This document shows, in pieces, positions 21,690-32,514 of a stretch of 64,000 bases of DNA. This DNA comes from Ciceribacter sp. T2.26MG-112.2. Its GTDB lineage: Bacteria > Pseudomonadota > Alphaproteobacteria > Rhizobiales > Rhizobiaceae. The translations under genes were made by a program, and so were the position numbers. Each line of letters starts with the position of its first letter. Position 1 is the stretch's first letter. The notes beneath the pieces were generated by a model. It did no database searches, had not been told where the DNA came from, and saw nothing but the letters and a program-made list of their open reading frames with translations. The stretch covers positions 62,001 through 126,000 of the forward strand of contig NZ_UEYQ01000010.1 in NCBI RefSeq assembly GCF_900492205.1. The letters are read 5' to 3'.

Positions 21690-23366
21690 ATGCGACTGAC
21701 GCAACGCCAGAGGCTGGTCTATCTCTATCTCGCGGAAACGTCCCGCCGGGTGTTCCGCAGCCTGGCGCCGCCACGGGCGCTGGCGGTCGGTCTGCCGGGC
21801 GCGGTGTCGCACCGTCTGATCGTTGCCCCGACCGATCTGCGCGCCATCGATCCCTTCGTCGCGGAAGAAATCTACCAGGGTCGCTTCCCGCTGGCCGGGC
21901 GGGTTCTCGATGCGGGAAGCCAGTCACCGTTCCTGCTGGAACTGCCCTCCTATCACTTCGCCGTCCGGCTGCACGCCTTTTCCTGGCTGCGCCACATCCG
22001 TTCCGACAAGAGCAGTGCTGCCTGCGCCAATGCCCGGGCACTGGTCGACGACTGGATCGAGCTGCACGGTTCGCGGATAGACGGGGTGGCCTGGGAAGTC
22101 GATGTGATCGCCCAGCGGATCATCGCCTGGCTTTCCCATTCGACCGTCGTGCTTCAGGATGCCGAAAGCGGTTTCTACCGGCGCTTTCTCGGCAGTCTTT
22201 CCTTTCAGGTCCGTTATCTTCGTCGCTGTGCGCGATATGCGCCGGCAGGGCTTCCGCGCCTGCGGCTGCGCATTGCGCTTGCCATGGCCTCGATCTCGAT
22301 GGAGGCGCGGGGCTCGGCAATCCGGCGGGCCGCGCGCGAACTCGATCGTGAGATCGATCGGCAGATCCTCCCCGATGGCGGGCATGTGTCGCGCAATCCG
22401 CAAGCCGCCGTCGACCTGCTCTTCGATCTGCTGCCCCTGCGGCAGACCTATATCAATCTCGGCCACGATGTTCCGGTGAAGCTGATCCCGGCGATCGACC
22501 GCATGTATCCGGCCATTCGCTTCTTCCGTCATCAGAGTGGCGATCTCGCCCTGTTCAACGGGGCGAGCTCGACGCTCGCCAACGACCTGATGTCCGTGCT
22601 GCGCTATGACGAGACGGCCGGCCAGCCGTTCAAGGCCCTGCCCCATTCGCAGTATCATCGCATGGCGGCGGGCGGTACGGTTCTGCTGGTCGATACCGGT
22701 CTGCCGATTTCCGCCGAACTGTCACGAACCGCCCATGCCGGTTGCCTGTCGTTCGAGCTTTCCTCCGGACGCCATCGTTTCATCATCAACAGCGGCTTGC
22801 CGCGCTTTGCCGGCGAAAAGCTCAGGCAATTGGCGCGCACCACGGCCGCCCATTCGACCGTGTGCATCGGTACGGCCTCCTCAGCGAGGTTCTCCACTTC
22901 CGATTATCTCGGACCGGTCATGGTCGCCGGCGTGTCGAAGGTCGATGTTTCGCGCCAGACCGGACCCGATGCGAGTGACCGCCTGTGCGCGAGCCATGAC
23001 GGCTATCTGAGCAAGTTCGGCCTATTGCACGAGCGCGAGATCCGCGTGAATGAAGCGGGCAACAAGATCGCCGGGCGCGACCGGTTCCTCAAGCCGGATG
23101 GCACGCCGTGCACCGAAGCCCCGGCGGAACCGGCGATTGCTCGCTTCCACATTCATCCGGCAATCACGCTCGAGCGGATCGATGAGCGCCGGGTGCGGCT
23201 GCTGGCCCAGGACGGCGAGAGCTGGACGTTTTCCATTCCTGCGGGGGAGCTTGCGATCGGCGAGGACGTCTTCTTCGCCGATGCCTCCGGGGTGCGGCCT
23301 TCGCAACAGCTGGAACTGGCCTTCCAGGGCCCGGAAATACGCTGGTTTCTCGCCCATCACGCATAG
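21690..23366 (+). CDS. Heparinase II/III family protein
   Basis: The protein has a helical N-terminal region (about residues 1-250) and a beta-rich C-terminal domain of the heparinase II/III type (about 300-540, from SQYHRMAAGG onward). Such enzymes cleave uronic-acid polysaccharides by elimination. In Rhizobiaceae this gene is regularly found beside rsmB and purH, and its substrate is unknown; a self-made or host acidic polysaccharide is a guess. The ATG at 21690 has GGAAAG upstream and gives 558 residues; ATG at 21639 would give 575. No signal peptide is evident, which is odd for a polysaccharide lyase. Confidence 0.82.
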   Translation: MRLTQRQRLVYLYLAETSRRVFRSLAPPRALAVGLPGAVSHRLIVAPTDLRAIDPFVAEEIYQGRFPLAGRVLDAGSQSPFLLELPSYHFAVRLHAFSWLRHIRSDKSSAACANARALVDDWIELHGSRIDGVAWEVDVIAQRIIAWLSHSTVVLQDAESGFYRRFLGSLSFQVRYLRRCARYAPAGLPRLRLRIALAMASISMEARGSAIRRAARELDREIDRQILPDGGHVSRNPQAAVDLLFDLLPLRQTYINLGHDVPVKLIPAIDRMYPAIRFFRHQSGDLALFNGASSTLANDLMSVLRYDETAGQPFKALPHSQYHRMAAGGTVLLVDTGLPISAELSRTAHAGCLSFELSSGRHRFIINSGLPRFAGEKLRQLARTTAAHSTVCIGTASSARFSTSDYLGPVMVAGVSKVDVSRQTGPDASDRLCASHDGYLSKFGLLHEREIRVNEAGNKIAGRDRFLKPDGTPCTEAPAEPAIARFHIHPAITLERIDERRVRLLAQDGESWTFSIPAGELAIGEDVFFADASGVRPSQQLELAFQGPEIRWFLAHHA

Positions 23367-23462
23367 AATGGTTCCATCCTCCGGTCAGCTGTGCTAGGCG
23401 GCGGCATCGCGCTCGCGATCTCCCATCTCAAGCGGCGCGGCAGATCAGATCGGAGCAGAACC

Positions 23463-25079
23463 ATGGCCGTCGCATCCAAGAAAATCCCCGTTCCCGACCG
23501 CGTGAAAATCCGCACCGCCCTGCTGTCGGTCTCCGACAAGAGCGGCATCGTGGAACTGGCGCAGGCGCTCAGCGCCATGGGCGTTCGCCTGCTGTCCACC
23601 GGCGGTACGCACAAGGCGATCGCTGGGGCGGGTCTGCCGGTCACCGACGTCTCCGAAATCACGGGCTTCCCCGAAATCATGGACGGCCGCGTCAAGACGT
23701 TGCATCCGAACGTGCATGGCGGCCTGCTGGCGATCCGTGACGACGAAGACCATGTCGCCGCAATGCGCCAGCACGGCATCGAGAGCATCGATCTTGCGGT
23801 CATCAATCTCTATCCCTTCGAGGAAGTCCGCGCCGCCGGCGGCGACTATCCGACGACGGTGGAGAACATCGACATCGGCGGCCCGGCGATGATCCGTGCC
23901 TCAGCCAAGAACCATGCCTATGTCACCGTGCTGACCGATCCGTCCGACTACCCGGCCCTGCTCGACGCGCTGAAAGCCGACGATTGCCAGACCACCTACG
24001 CGCTGCGCCAGCAGTTCGCCGCCAAGGCCTTTGCCCGCACGGCAGCCTATGACGCCGTCATCTCCAACTGGTTCGCCGAGGCCCTGTCGATCGAAATGCC
24101 GCAGTATCGCGCCATCGGCGGCTCGCTGAAGGAAGCCATGCGCTATGGCGAAAACCCGCACCAGAGCGCCGGCTTCTATGTCACCGGCGACCAGCGGCCG
24201 GGAGTTGCCACCGCGACCCTTCTGCAGGGCAAGCAGCTTTCCTACAACAATATCAACGACACCGACGCGGCCTTCGAGCTGGTTGCCGAATTCCCGGCCG
24301 AAAACGGCCCGGCCTGCGCGATCATCAAGCACGCCAACCCTTGCGGCGTGGCCACCGGCCCGAGCCTGGTGGAGGCCTACAAGCGGGCACTGGCCTGTGA
24401 TTCGACCTCGGCCTTCGGCGGCATCATCGCGCTCAACCAGATGCTCGATGCGGCAACGGCGGAAGAAATCGTCAAGCTGTTCACCGAGGTGATCATTGCT
24501 CCCTCCGTCAGCGACGAAGCCAAGGCGATCATTGCCGCCAAGCCGAACCTGCGTCTTCTGACCACCGGGGCTCTTCCCGATCCGCGCGCCCGCGGCATCG
24601 TCGCCAAGACGGTTTCCGGCGGCCTGCTCGTCCAGTCGCGCGACAATGTCATGGTCGAGGATCTCGAACTCAAGGTCGTCACCAAGCGCGCGCCGACCCC
24701 GACCGAGCTGGAAGACATGAAGTTCGCCTTCAAGATCGCCAAGCACGTCAAGTCGAACGCCGTGATTTACGCCAAGGACGGCCAGACGGCCGGCATCGGT
24801 GCCGGCCAGATGAGCCGCGTCGATTCCGCGCGCATCGCGGCGCTGAAGGCCGAGGATGCCGCCAAGGCGCTGGGTCTGGCCGAACCGCTGACCAAGGGCT
24901 CGGCGGTTGCCTCGGAAGCCTTCTATCCCTTCGCCGACGGCCTGCTCGCGGCAATCGCCGCCGGTGCCACCGCCGTCATCCAGCCCGGCGGGTCGATGCG
25001 CGACGCCGAAGTCATCGCCGCTGCCGACGAACATAATGTGGCGATGGTCTTCACCGGCATCCGCCACTTCCGCCACTGA
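23463..25079 (+). CDS. purH: Bifunctional AICAR formyltransferase/IMP cyclohydrolase PurH
   Basis: PurH carries out the last two steps of IMP synthesis. The N-terminal MGS-like cyclohydrolase domain (about residues 15-165, [19 protein letters not shown]) and the AICARFT domain (about 200-538, [33 protein letters not shown]) are complete. The start is set by GGAG upstream and the typical 538-residue length. A strong terminator follows, so the gene ends its transcription unit. Confidence 0.98.
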   Translation: MAVASKKIPVPDRVKIRTALLSVSDKSGIVELAQALSAMGVRLLSTGGTHKAIAGAGLPVTDVSEITGFPEIMDGRVKTLHPNVHGGLLAIRDDEDHVAAMRQHGIESIDLAVINLYPFEEVRAAGGDYPTTVENIDIGGPAMIRASAKNHAYVTVLTDPSDYPALLDALKADDCQTTYALRQQFAAKAFARTAAYDAVISNWFAEALSIEMPQYRAIGGSLKEAMRYGENPHQSAGFYVTGDQRPGVATATLLQGKQLSYNNINDTDAAFELVAEFPAENGPACAIIKHANPCGVATGPSLVEAYKRALACDSTSAFGGIIALNQMLDAATAEEIVKLFTEVIIAPSVSDEAKAIIAAKPNLRLLTTGALPDPRARGIVAKTVSGGLLVQSRDNVMVEDLELKVVTKRAPTPTELEDMKFAFKIAKHVKSNAVIYAKDGQTAGIGAGQMSRVDSARIAALKAEDAAKALGLAEPLTKGSAVASEAFYPFADGLLAAIAAGATAVIQPGGSMRDAEVIAAADEHNVAMVFTGIRHFRH

Positions 25080-25104
25080 TCGCGGAGTTTATCGACTATC
25101 CAGC

Positions 25105-25131
25105 AAAGGCCCGGGAAACCGGGCCTTTTCT
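25105..25131. terminator. Bidirectional terminator purH / UMF1 gene
   Basis: A perfect stem AAGGCCCGG / CCGGGCCTT with a GAAA tetraloop is followed by TTC on the + strand, and the mirror image has a short T-containing tail on the - strand. It lies between convergent genes. Confidence 0.88.
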
Positions 25132-26540
25132 CATGGCTCGAGCGGTCTTGCCGGATGGGCGGCGGGATACGGCGTCCTCAGCAGGATCAGCAGGCCGCCC
25201 AGCAGGAAGATGATCAGGCTCGCCATGCCGATGCGCGCCGATCCCGTCCAGTAGGTGAGCAGCGAAAAGGACAGCGTCGCCATGAAGCTGGTGGCGCGGC
25301 CGGAGAGTGCGTAGATGCCGAAATAGCGCCCGGCTTCCGCCGGGCTGACGCTGCGCGCCAGATAGGAGCGCGAGGAGGCCTGCACGGGTCCGAAGGAAAC
25401 GCCGATCAGCAGGCCATAGAGGATATAAGCCTTTTCGGCCGGGGTGGAGAACAGGCCGTCGGTGGATCCGATCGGCAGGTCGATCAGGCCAAACAGGGTA
25501 AAGTCCGGCCCTGTAGAGATCATGCCCAGCGTGGCGGCCAGCAGTAGCAGCAGCGCCAGCACCACGACGAATTTCGAACCGAGCCAGCGGTCGAGCGAAC
25601 TTGCCGCCACGCAGCCGAAGATTGCGATGACGTTGAGGATGATGCCGTAAATGCCGATTTCCATCGTATGCCAACCGAACATCGCCGCGGCGAAGATGCC
25701 GCCCAGCGTCAAGAGGCCGTTGACGCCGTCCTGATAGATCATGCGCCCGACGAGGAAGCGGAAAACGCCAGGCTTGTGCTTCAGCTCCCGGAGCGTGCTG
25801 CCGAGCTCTGCGAGACCGGAGCGTACCGCCGTGGTCAGCGGCTTGCCGCGGGTCGCATCGGGCGTGAAGAAGAACATGGGCAGGATAAAGACCAGATACC
25901 ATAGAGCCGAGATCGGCCCGGTGATGCGGGCATCCTCGCCCGTCGCCGGATCGAGCCCGAACAGCGGCGTGGTGCCGAGGATCGTCTTGCCGGTTTCCGG
26001 GCTCGCGGCGATGAACAGCACGACGCTGATCAGCACGATCATGCCGCCGAGATAGCCCATGCCCCAGGCGATGTTGGACACGCGCCCCACGTCCTTCTGG
26101 CCGATGAGCCGGGTCATCATCGAATCGTTGAAGACGATCGAGAATTCGGCCGCAGTGGTGGCCAGTACCATCAGGAGGACGATGAAGGCGACCGAGGAGC
26201 CGGGCGCGGCGGTCCACAGCAGGCAGAGGGCGGCGATCTTGATCGCCGCAAAAAAGGCGATCCACGGTTTCCGTGAGCCGGATTCGTCGGCGATCGAGCC
26301 CAGTATGGGCGACAGCACGGCGATGATGACCGAAGAGATCGTCGCCATGTTGCTCCAGGTCGCCTGGGCGGCGATAGGGTCGCTCGTCATCCGCGAGACG
26401 AAGTAGGGGCCAAAGATGAAGGTGGTGATCACCGTGAAGAAGGGCTGGGCTGCCCAATCGAACAGCATCCAGCCCACCACGCCACGACTGTAGATTCCAC
26501 TTCGGCGACGGTCACCCGCCGCATCTGCCAAGTCCGTCAC
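25131..26540 (-). CDS. MFS transporter of the UMF1 (Atg22-like) family
   Basis: The protein has about 12 hydrophobic segments and the UMF1/Atg22 signatures [11 protein letters not shown] near the N-terminus and the loop [12 protein letters not shown]. Family members are thought to export amino acids or small metabolites; the substrate here is unknown. I chose the GTG at 26540 (469 residues) because AGGGA lies 6 bases upstream. A GTG at 26606 is also in frame but would overlap the end of the glutamate dehydrogenase gene. It follows that gene closely on the same strand, so cotranscription is likely. Confidence 0.85.
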   Translation of the reverse strand: MTDLADAAGDRRRSGIYSRGVVGWMLFDWAAQPFFTVITTFIFGPYFVSRMTSDPIAAQATWSNMATISSVIIAVLSPILGSIADESGSRKPWIAFFAAIKIAALCLLWTAAPGSSVAFIVLLMVLATTAAEFSIVFNDSMMTRLIGQKDVGRVSNIAWGMGYLGGMIVLISVVLFIAASPETGKTILGTTPLFGLDPATGEDARITGPISALWYLVFILPMFFFTPDATRGKPLTTAVRSGLAELGSTLRELKHKPGVFRFLVGRMIYQDGVNGLLTLGGIFAAAMFGWHTMEIGIYGIILNVIAIFGCVAASSLDRWLGSKFVVVLALLLLLAATLGMISTGPDFTLFGLIDLPIGSTDGLFSTPAEKAYILYGLLIGVSFGPVQASSRSYLARSVSPAEAGRYFGIYALSGRATSFMATLSFSLLTYWTGSARIGMASLIIFLLGGLLILLRTPYPAAHPARPLEP

Positions 26541-26577
26541 AGGTAGTCCCTTCCCCGCTATCTCGGGGCGGAGACTG

Positions 26578-29500
26578 TCATCTTGTCCCGTCGTTCGCAA
26601 GGTCACTCAGCAGGCCGGCCGCCACGGTGATCTTGGCCAGGCTGGTGTCGCTGGTTTCGCTCAGCGCGGCCAGCTCGCCGCCGAGGCGCTCGACCCTTTG
26701 CCGCGCCGCCGAGAGCCACGCCTCGACCGGCTGTTTATCCGCGCCATGGCGGGTGAACGCCGAGACGACGATATTGCGGCGTGCCGCGGCGATCTGGTCG
26801 AGGCTGCGGGCGAGAGCGAGGCTTTCATAGTGATCATTGCTGACGATGCGGCTGCCGGCGACCAGAATCCGGTCGATGCGGAAGACGTCGGAGACGGCGA
26901 AGTAACCCTCCACCACCCTTGCCAACGGTGCCTGCGTGCGCGCCGCGATCTGCATCACTTCGGGCACCAGCACCAGTGTCAACAGTCCGACCACCTCCTC
27001 GGCCAGATCGGCAGGCGCGCCCGCCTCGACCAGTTCGCCGACCTCATGCTGGAGCATGGTCTTCAGATGGGCCGGAAGGGTTGTGCCGAAGGCCTGCTTC
27101 GACGCCTTTACGGCAGTCTTGAGCCGTGCCAGGGCCTCGGAAAGGTCGCCTGAGGCCATGCCCGTCTCGACCAGGAGGCGCGTCGTTCCGGCATAGACGC
27201 GGGCGGCAATGGCATGCAGCCTGTTTTGCGCCTCGCCGGGTATCTTCGCATCCAGCGCGTCGATCTTGTCCCAGATGGCCGGAAGCCCCAGGCCGTCGCG
27301 GGTGATGAGCGCCGCCTTGACGATCTGCGGCGGCAGGGCGCCTGTCGCATCGCCGATTGCCGCGATGAAGCCGGGACCGCCGCGGTTGATCGCGTGGTTC
27401 GCCAGTACGGTCGCGATGATCTCGCGGTGGAGGCGATGCCCGGCAATGTCGGCCGCAAACGTCTTGCGCATCTTGGCGGGGAAATAGTGGGTGAGGGCGC
27501 TCTCGCAATAGGGATCGTCCGGAAGGTCGGAAGCGACCAGCTGATCGAACAGCACGATCTTGGCATAGGAGAGCAGAACGCCGATCTCGGGCCGCGTCAG
27601 CGGCTTGCCCGACGCATAGCGCTCCGAAAGCGTGGCGTCGTCCGGCAAAACCTCGACCTTGCGGTTCAGCCGGCCGAGCTCTTCCAGGTAGGTCATCAGG
27701 CGGCCGAGCTCTTCGCGATTGGCGGTGCCCTTTCGCTCGATCAGCGAGATCGCCAGCGTCTGGAGGTAATTGTTGCGCAGGACCAGCGAGGCCACCTCGT
27801 CGGTCATCTCGGCGAGCAGCTTGTCACGCTTGTCGCGGCTCAACCGCTTCTCGGTGAGAGCCGAGGAAAAGGCAATCTTGATGTTGACCTCGACGTCGGA
27901 GGAATTGACACCGGCCGAATTGTCGATCGCGTCCGAATTCAGGCGGCCTCCGGCAAGCGCATAGGCGATGCGCCCCTTTTGGGTGACGCCGAGATTGGCG
28001 CCCTCTCCGATCACCTTGGCACGCACCTCCCCACCGGTGACACGGATGGCGTCATTGGCGCGGTCACCGACTTCTGCGTCCGCCTCGTCCGGTGCCTTGA
28101 TGTAGGTGCCGATGCCGCCGAACCAGAGAAGATCGACCGGCGCCTTCAGGATGGCGTTCATGATGTCGAACGGCGTTGCCACCATCTTGTCGAGACCGAT
28201 CGCGGCGGCGGCCTCGGGCGTCAGCGTGACCGATTTCTCGGTGCGGGAAATGATCATTCCGCCTTTGGAGAGGAGCTTCCTGTCATAGTCCTGCCAGCTC
28301 GAGCGCGGCAGGGCGAACATGCGCTTGCGCTCGGCAAAGGAGGTGGATGTGTCCGGATCGGGATCGATGAAGATGTCACGATGGTCGAAAGCAGCGACGA
28401 GACGGATCTTCTCCGACAGCAGCATGCCGTTGCCGAATACGTCGCCCGACATGTCGCCGACGCCGGCGACGGTAAAAGGCGTCGTCTGGATGTCGATGTT
28501 CATCTCGCGGAAGTGGCGCTTGACCGCTTCCCAGGCACCCCTTGCGGTGATGCCCATCTTCTTGTGGTCGTAGCCCGCCGATCCACCGGAGGCAAAGGCG
28601 TCATCCAGCCAGAAGCCGGCGGCCTGCGCCAGGCCGTTGGCGGTGTCGGAGAAGGTGGCCGTGCCCTTGTCGGCGGCGACGACGAAATAGGGATCGTCCT
28701 CGTCGAGACGGACGGTGTCGGTTGGCGGCACGACATTGCCGCCGCCGATGTTGTCGGTGATCGACAGCATCGTTGTCACATAGGTCTTGTAGGCTTCGGT
28801 CCCGGCGGAAAGCCAGGCATCGCGGCTGCCGCCGACCGGCAGCTGCTTGGGGAAGAAGCCGCCCTTGGCGCCGACCGGCACGATCACCGCGTTCTTCACC
28901 TGCTGTGCCTTGACGAGGCCAAGCACCTCGGTGCGATAGTCCTGGGCGCGGTCCGACCAGCGCAGGCCGCCGCGGGCGACCTTGCCGAAGCGAAGGTGAA
29001 CGCCTTCGACCTCGACCCCGTAGACGAAGATCTCGCGGAAGGGCTTGGGCTCCGGCAGGCCCTCGAGGCGCTGCGGGTCCAACTTGAAGGCCAGCATCGG
29101 ACGATGGCCGGTGGCATAAGCCGGCTGGAAATAGTTGGTGCGCAGGGTTGCATCGACCGAATTGACGTATCGGCGCAGGATCCGGTCTTCGTCGAGACTC
29201 GGCACCGATGCGAGCGCGGCCTCGAGTTCGCCGCGCGCTTCCTGCTTCCTGCGCTGGCGCGCCTTGTCGGAAAGCTTCGGATCGAAGGTCAGCTCGAACA
29301 GGCCCAGAATGCCTGCGGCGATGGCGGGATGCTTGAAGAGCGTATCGGCGATATGGCGCGGCGAATAGACGAAACCGCACTGGCGCAGATGGGCTGCATA
29401 GGCGCGCAGCACGTTTGCCTGGCGGGCGGTCAGGCCGGCGGTCATGACCAGGCGGTTGAATGCGTCATTGTCGAGCATGCCGGTGAACGCCAGGACGAAG

Positions 29501-31365
29501 GCTTCCTCGATCAGTTCGCCCTGCGAGGCGATGTCGAAGCCGCGGCCGCTCTGAACCTGCAGTTCCATGTCGTGCAGCACGACGAGCCCTTCCTGATCCG
29601 TTCCCTCGTCAAGGCCGATGTCGAAAGTGCGTTCGCTGATGACGTTGAAGCCCAGGTTTTCGAGCAGCGGGACGCGGCGCGAGAGCGGTAGGTGAGCGCC
29701 GGCATGGAAAATCTTGAGATAGAGCAGCGGGTGATCCTCGCCCTCGACCTCATGGAAGGCGATGGAGATCGGCGCGCCGTCGCGGCAAGCCTTCACATGG
29801 CGCAGGTCCTCGACCGCTTCTTCGGCGGTGAAGGCCTCCTGGAAGGCCTGGGTGACGGAAAGCCTCGGCGCGTCGCTGCCGGCCAGTGCGGCAAAACGGT
29901 CGTCCCAGCGGGCCGTGATCTTGCGGACCGCCTCCTCCAGCTTGGCCTGCGCGATGCGCGGCGTCTTGCCCTCGGAACGTCCGATGATGATGTGGACGCG
30001 GGCCACTCCGCCCTCCGGGAAAGCCGGGTAATAGGCCGAGACATGTCCGTCATAGACGGTCTTGAAATAGTTGCCGATCTTTTCGCGGACGATCGAGTTG
30101 TAATCTTCGCGCGGCACATAGACGATCAGCGACACGAAGCGGTCGAACTGATCGATGCGCGGCAGGACGCGCACGCGCGGCCGTTCGGCGAGATCGTTGA
30201 TCTGTTCGCAGAATTTGGCCAGAAGCTCGGTATCGATCTGGAACAGGTCGTCGCGTGGATAGGATTCCAGCGTGTTCTCGAGGATACGGCCGGAATGGCT
30301 CTGCGGGTCGAAGTCGAAATGGCTGATGACCTTGTCGACCTTGGCGCGCAGGAGGGGAATCTGGTTGACCGAGCGCGTATAGGCCGTTGCCGTGAACAGG
30401 CCGACGATGCGCAATTCGCCGATCACCTTGCCGTCGGGTCCGAAGCGCTTGATGCCGACATAATCCATGTAGGCGCGCCGGTGGACCACCGATTTGACGT
30501 TGGCTTTGGTGACGATGAGGAAGTCCGGGCCCTGCAGGAAAGCGAGAATTTCCGGCGTCGTGGTCACCGCATCCTTGCCTTGGCGCAATACCAGAACGTC
30601 CGGGTCGGAGAGGATGCCCAGTCCCTGGCCGAGGCTGCGCTCGACCTTAGCGTTCGCGCCTTCGCCGGAATAGATGTATTCGCGCATGCCGAGGAAGGTG
30701 AAGTTGTCCTTGCGCAGCCAGTCGAGAAAGGCGAGGGCCTCGTCGCGATCAGCCTTGCGGCGGCCGGCGACGGTCGTCGACAGTTCCTGCATCGCCGAAT
30801 CGAGCAGGGCAAGCATCGGCTTCCAGCCGGTAAAGGCCAGCTTGACCGCGGCAAGCACGCCGGAAAGACGCTGCTCCAGCGCCCTCGCCTGTTCCGGGCT
30901 GAGTGGCGCCAGGTGGATCTGCATGTAGCTCACCCTTGTGGCGCCGGCTGCCTCGTCTTCCGGTGTGGAGAGGCTCACCTCTCCGCCTTCAGCCAGCGTC
31001 AGGATGGGATGGACCGCCATGGAAATGTCGCGGTAGACGCTTGTCACCTCGCCCATCACCGAATCATAGAGAAAGGCCTTGTTGCGGTCGACGATCGACA
31101 GGATGCTGACGGAAGCGCCGTCCAGGGTCACCTTGGTTGCCGTCTCGATCGCGATGCGGGGAGCCTCGCCGTCCCAGGCGGCAAGGTCCGCTGCCGCGCG
31201 AATGGCCGAGACGGCCAGCATGTCCGGGGTGTAGAGGTCGAGATCGTCATTGCTGGCACGGCCGAAGAGAATTCCCGGGTCGACAAAGGTTTCGCCGGCG
31301 GCCGCGGCGATGTGGCGTGCGCTTTCGAACTGCTGCTCCCGCCGGGACTTCTTGCTCGCGACCAT
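26578..31365 (-). CDS. gdhB: NAD-specific glutamate dehydrogenase, large (about 180 kDa) type
   Basis: This 1,595-residue enzyme deaminates glutamate to 2-oxoglutarate, feeding the TCA cycle when amino acids serve as carbon source. It has a long N-terminal regulatory region (about residues 1-650, with ACT-like parts), then the catalytic domain with the lysine loop GAKGGFFPK (about 830) and the NAD-binding domain, and a C-terminal helical region. It matches the large bacterial GDH2-like class known from Caulobacter and Pseudomonas. GGAGGGAG precedes the ATG. It diverges from a pyridoxal kinase gene. Confidence 0.96.
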   Translation of the reverse strand: MVASKKSRREQQFESARHIAAAAGETFVDPGILFGRASNDDLDLYTPDMLAVSAIRAAADLAAWDGEAPRIAIETATKVTLDGASVSILSIVDRNKAFLYDSVMGEVTSVYRDISMAVHPILTLAEGGEVSLSTPEDEAAGATRVSYMQIHLAPLSPEQARALEQRLSGVLAAVKLAFTGWKPMLALLDSAMQELSTTVAGRRKADRDEALAFLDWLRKDNFTFLGMREYIYSGEGANAKVERSLGQGLGILSDPDVLVLRQGKDAVTTTPEILAFLQGPDFLIVTKANVKSVVHRRAYMDYVGIKRFGPDGKVIGELRIVGLFTATAYTRSVNQIPLLRAKVDKVISHFDFDPQSHSGRILENTLESYPRDDLFQIDTELLAKFCEQINDLAERPRVRVLPRIDQFDRFVSLIVYVPREDYNSIVREKIGNYFKTVYDGHVSAYYPAFPEGGVARVHIIIGRSEGKTPRIAQAKLEEAVRKITARWDDRFAALAGSDAPRLSVTQAFQEAFTAEEAVEDLRHVKACRDGAPISIAFHEVEGEDHPLLYLKIFHAGAHLPLSRRVPLLENLGFNVISERTFDIGLDEGTDQEGLVVLHDMELQVQSGRGFDIASQGELIEEAFVLAFTGMLDNDAFNRLVMTAGLTARQANVLRAYAAHLRQCGFVYSPRHIADTLFKHPAIAAGILGLFELTFDPKLSDKARQRRKQEARGELEAALASVPSLDEDRILRRYVNSVDATLRTNYFQPAYATGHRPMLAFKLDPQRLEGLPEPKPFREIFVYGVEVEGVHLRFGKVARGGLRWSDRAQDYRTEVLGLVKAQQVKNAVIVPVGAKGGFFPKQLPVGGSRDAWLSAGTEAYKTYVTTMLSITDNIGGGNVVPPTDTVRLDEDDPYFVVAADKGTATFSDTANGLAQAAGFWLDDAFASGGSAGYDHKKMGITARGAWEAVKRHFREMNIDIQTTPFTVAGVGDMSGDVFGNGMLLSEKIRLVAAFDHRDIFIDPDPDTSTSFAERKRMFALPRSSWQDYDRKLLSKGGMIISRTEKSVTLTPEAAAAIGLDKMVATPFDIMNAILKAPVDLLWFGGIGTYIKAPDEADAEVGDRANDAIRVTGGEVRAKVIGEGANLGVTQKGRIAYALAGGRLNSDAIDNSAGVNSSDVEVNIKIAFSSALTEKRLSRDKRDKLLAEMTDEVASLVLRNNYLQTLAISLIERKGTANREELGRLMTYLEELGRLNRKVEVLPDDATLSERYASGKPLTRPEIGVLLSYAKIVLFDQLVASDLPDDPYCESALTHYFPAKMRKTFAADIAGHRLHREIIATVLANHAINRGGPGFIAAIGDATGALPPQIVKAALITRDGLGLPAIWDKIDALDAKIPGEAQNRLHAIAARVYAGTTRLLVETGMASGDLSEALARLKTAVKASKQAFGTTLPAHLKTMLQHEVGELVEAGAPADLAEEVVGLLTLVLVPEVMQIAARTQAPLARVVEGYFAVSDVFRIDRILVAGSRIVSNDHYESLALARSLDQIAAARRNIVVSAFTRHGADKQPVEAWLSAARQRVERLGGELAALSETSDTSLAKITVAAGLLSDLANDGTR

Positions 31366-31393
31366 TGTTCACTCCCTCCAATGTCATTCGCAT

Positions 31394-31411
31394 GTTGCAC
31401 GTTTGTACAAC
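31394..31411. promoter_or_regulatory. Candidate operator in the gdhB-pdxY divergent region
   Basis: GTTGCACGTTTGTACAAC is an imperfect dyad with arms GTTG-AC and GT-CAAC and an embedded perfect TTGTACAA. It lies about 30 bp upstream of the glutamate dehydrogenase start, where a repressor or activator could act. No regulator is identified. Confidence 0.35.
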
Positions 31412-31553
31412 AAAAGACCTTACCAAGACATAGATGGCTTCTCGATTCCTATGGAAATTTCCGGCATTGGGATAGGCGATAACTTGCAGGCCGTGATTGA
31501 CGGTCGCGGGCCTTTTGCCCGATCAACGGCGGCACCAGGAGGGATAGGTAGTC

Positions 31554-32432
31554 ATGGCAGAGCAGGCACCCGGCGCGGTCATCGTCATTTCGAGTCACGT
31601 CGTGCGTGGTTCGGTCGGCAACAGGGCTGCCGTCTTTGCGCTCGAAAGCCTCGGCTTTCCCGTTTGGGCCCTGCCGACCGTCGTGCTTCCCTGGCATCCC
31701 GGCCACGGACCATCGACCCGGCTCACCTTTGGCGAGAGCGAATTCGATCACGCGATCGATGATCTCATTGGCGCGCCGTGGCTCGGCGAGGTCAAGGCGG
31801 TCTTGAGCGGCTATTTCGGCAATGCCGCGCAGCCGCGAGCGGTCGCACGGCTGGTCCGGGCCTTGCGGGCGCGCGATCCCGACCTGCTCTATGTCTGCGA
31901 TCCGGTCATGGGTGATGTCGGCGGTCTCTATCTCGGCGAGGAGACCGCGGTGGCGATCCGCGACGAATTGATCCCGCTTGCCTCCGTCGCCACGCCCAAT
32001 CGCTACGAGCTCGAATGGCTGGTCGGTGCCAGGCTGTCGACCAATGCGGAGATCATGGAGGCGGCCCTGTCGCTCGGCCCGTCGCGCATGCTGGTCACGT
32101 CGGCAGTGCCGATGATGGCAGGCGGCACCGGCAATCTGTATCTCAGTGGAAAACACGCCCTGCTCGCCGAGCATCGCTTGATCGACAATCCGCCCAACGG
32201 ATTGGGCGACCTGACCTCGGCCCTGTTCCTGGCGCGCCTGCTGGCGGGCGTGCCGGAGGAGCGGGCCCTGCAACTGACCACGGCCAGCGTCTTCGAAATC
32301 CTCGCGCGCACCGCCAAGCGTGGCGGCGACGAGCTGACGCTCGAAAGCGACGCCTCCAGCCTCTCCAAGCCGATGGCCATGGTGCAGATGCGCCATCTTC
32401 TGCACCCCGCCCAGCGGCCGAAGCGCAGCTGA
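31554..32432 (+). CDS. pdxY: Pyridoxal kinase PdxY
   Basis: The 292-residue ribokinase-fold enzyme phosphorylates pyridoxal to PLP in the salvage route. The N-terminal SHVVRGSVGNRAA matches PdxY, and the C-terminal NGLGDLTSALF holds the catalytic aspartate and anion hole. VCDPVMGDVGGLY is the nucleotide-binding region. The next gene, a carbonic anhydrase, starts 82 bp later on the same strand. A second PLP-related gene, the YggS type, lies 19 kb upstream but is unconnected. Confidence 0.93.
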   Translation: MAEQAPGAVIVISSHVVRGSVGNRAAVFALESLGFPVWALPTVVLPWHPGHGPSTRLTFGESEFDHAIDDLIGAPWLGEVKAVLSGYFGNAAQPRAVARLVRALRARDPDLLYVCDPVMGDVGGLYLGEETAVAIRDELIPLASVATPNRYELEWLVGARLSTNAEIMEAALSLGPSRMLVTSAVPMMAGGTGNLYLSGKHALLAEHRLIDNPPNGLGDLTSALFLARLLAGVPEERALQLTTASVFEILARTAKRGGDELTLESDASSLSKPMAMVQMRHLLHPAQRPKRS

Positions 32433-32514
32433 GCGTGGCGTGCATTGCCGGTTTGTGTCTGAAGCTTGCGCGAAGCTGTTGCCATCGACGCCGGCTCGCG
32501 CTAATCGGAAAGCC

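Noticed and set aside
27214-29691. An 825-residue + strand frame opposite the glutamate dehydrogenase gene
   Set aside because: It mirrors the dehydrogenase codons, is arginine- and glycine-rich with no family motif, and begins without a ribosome binding site.
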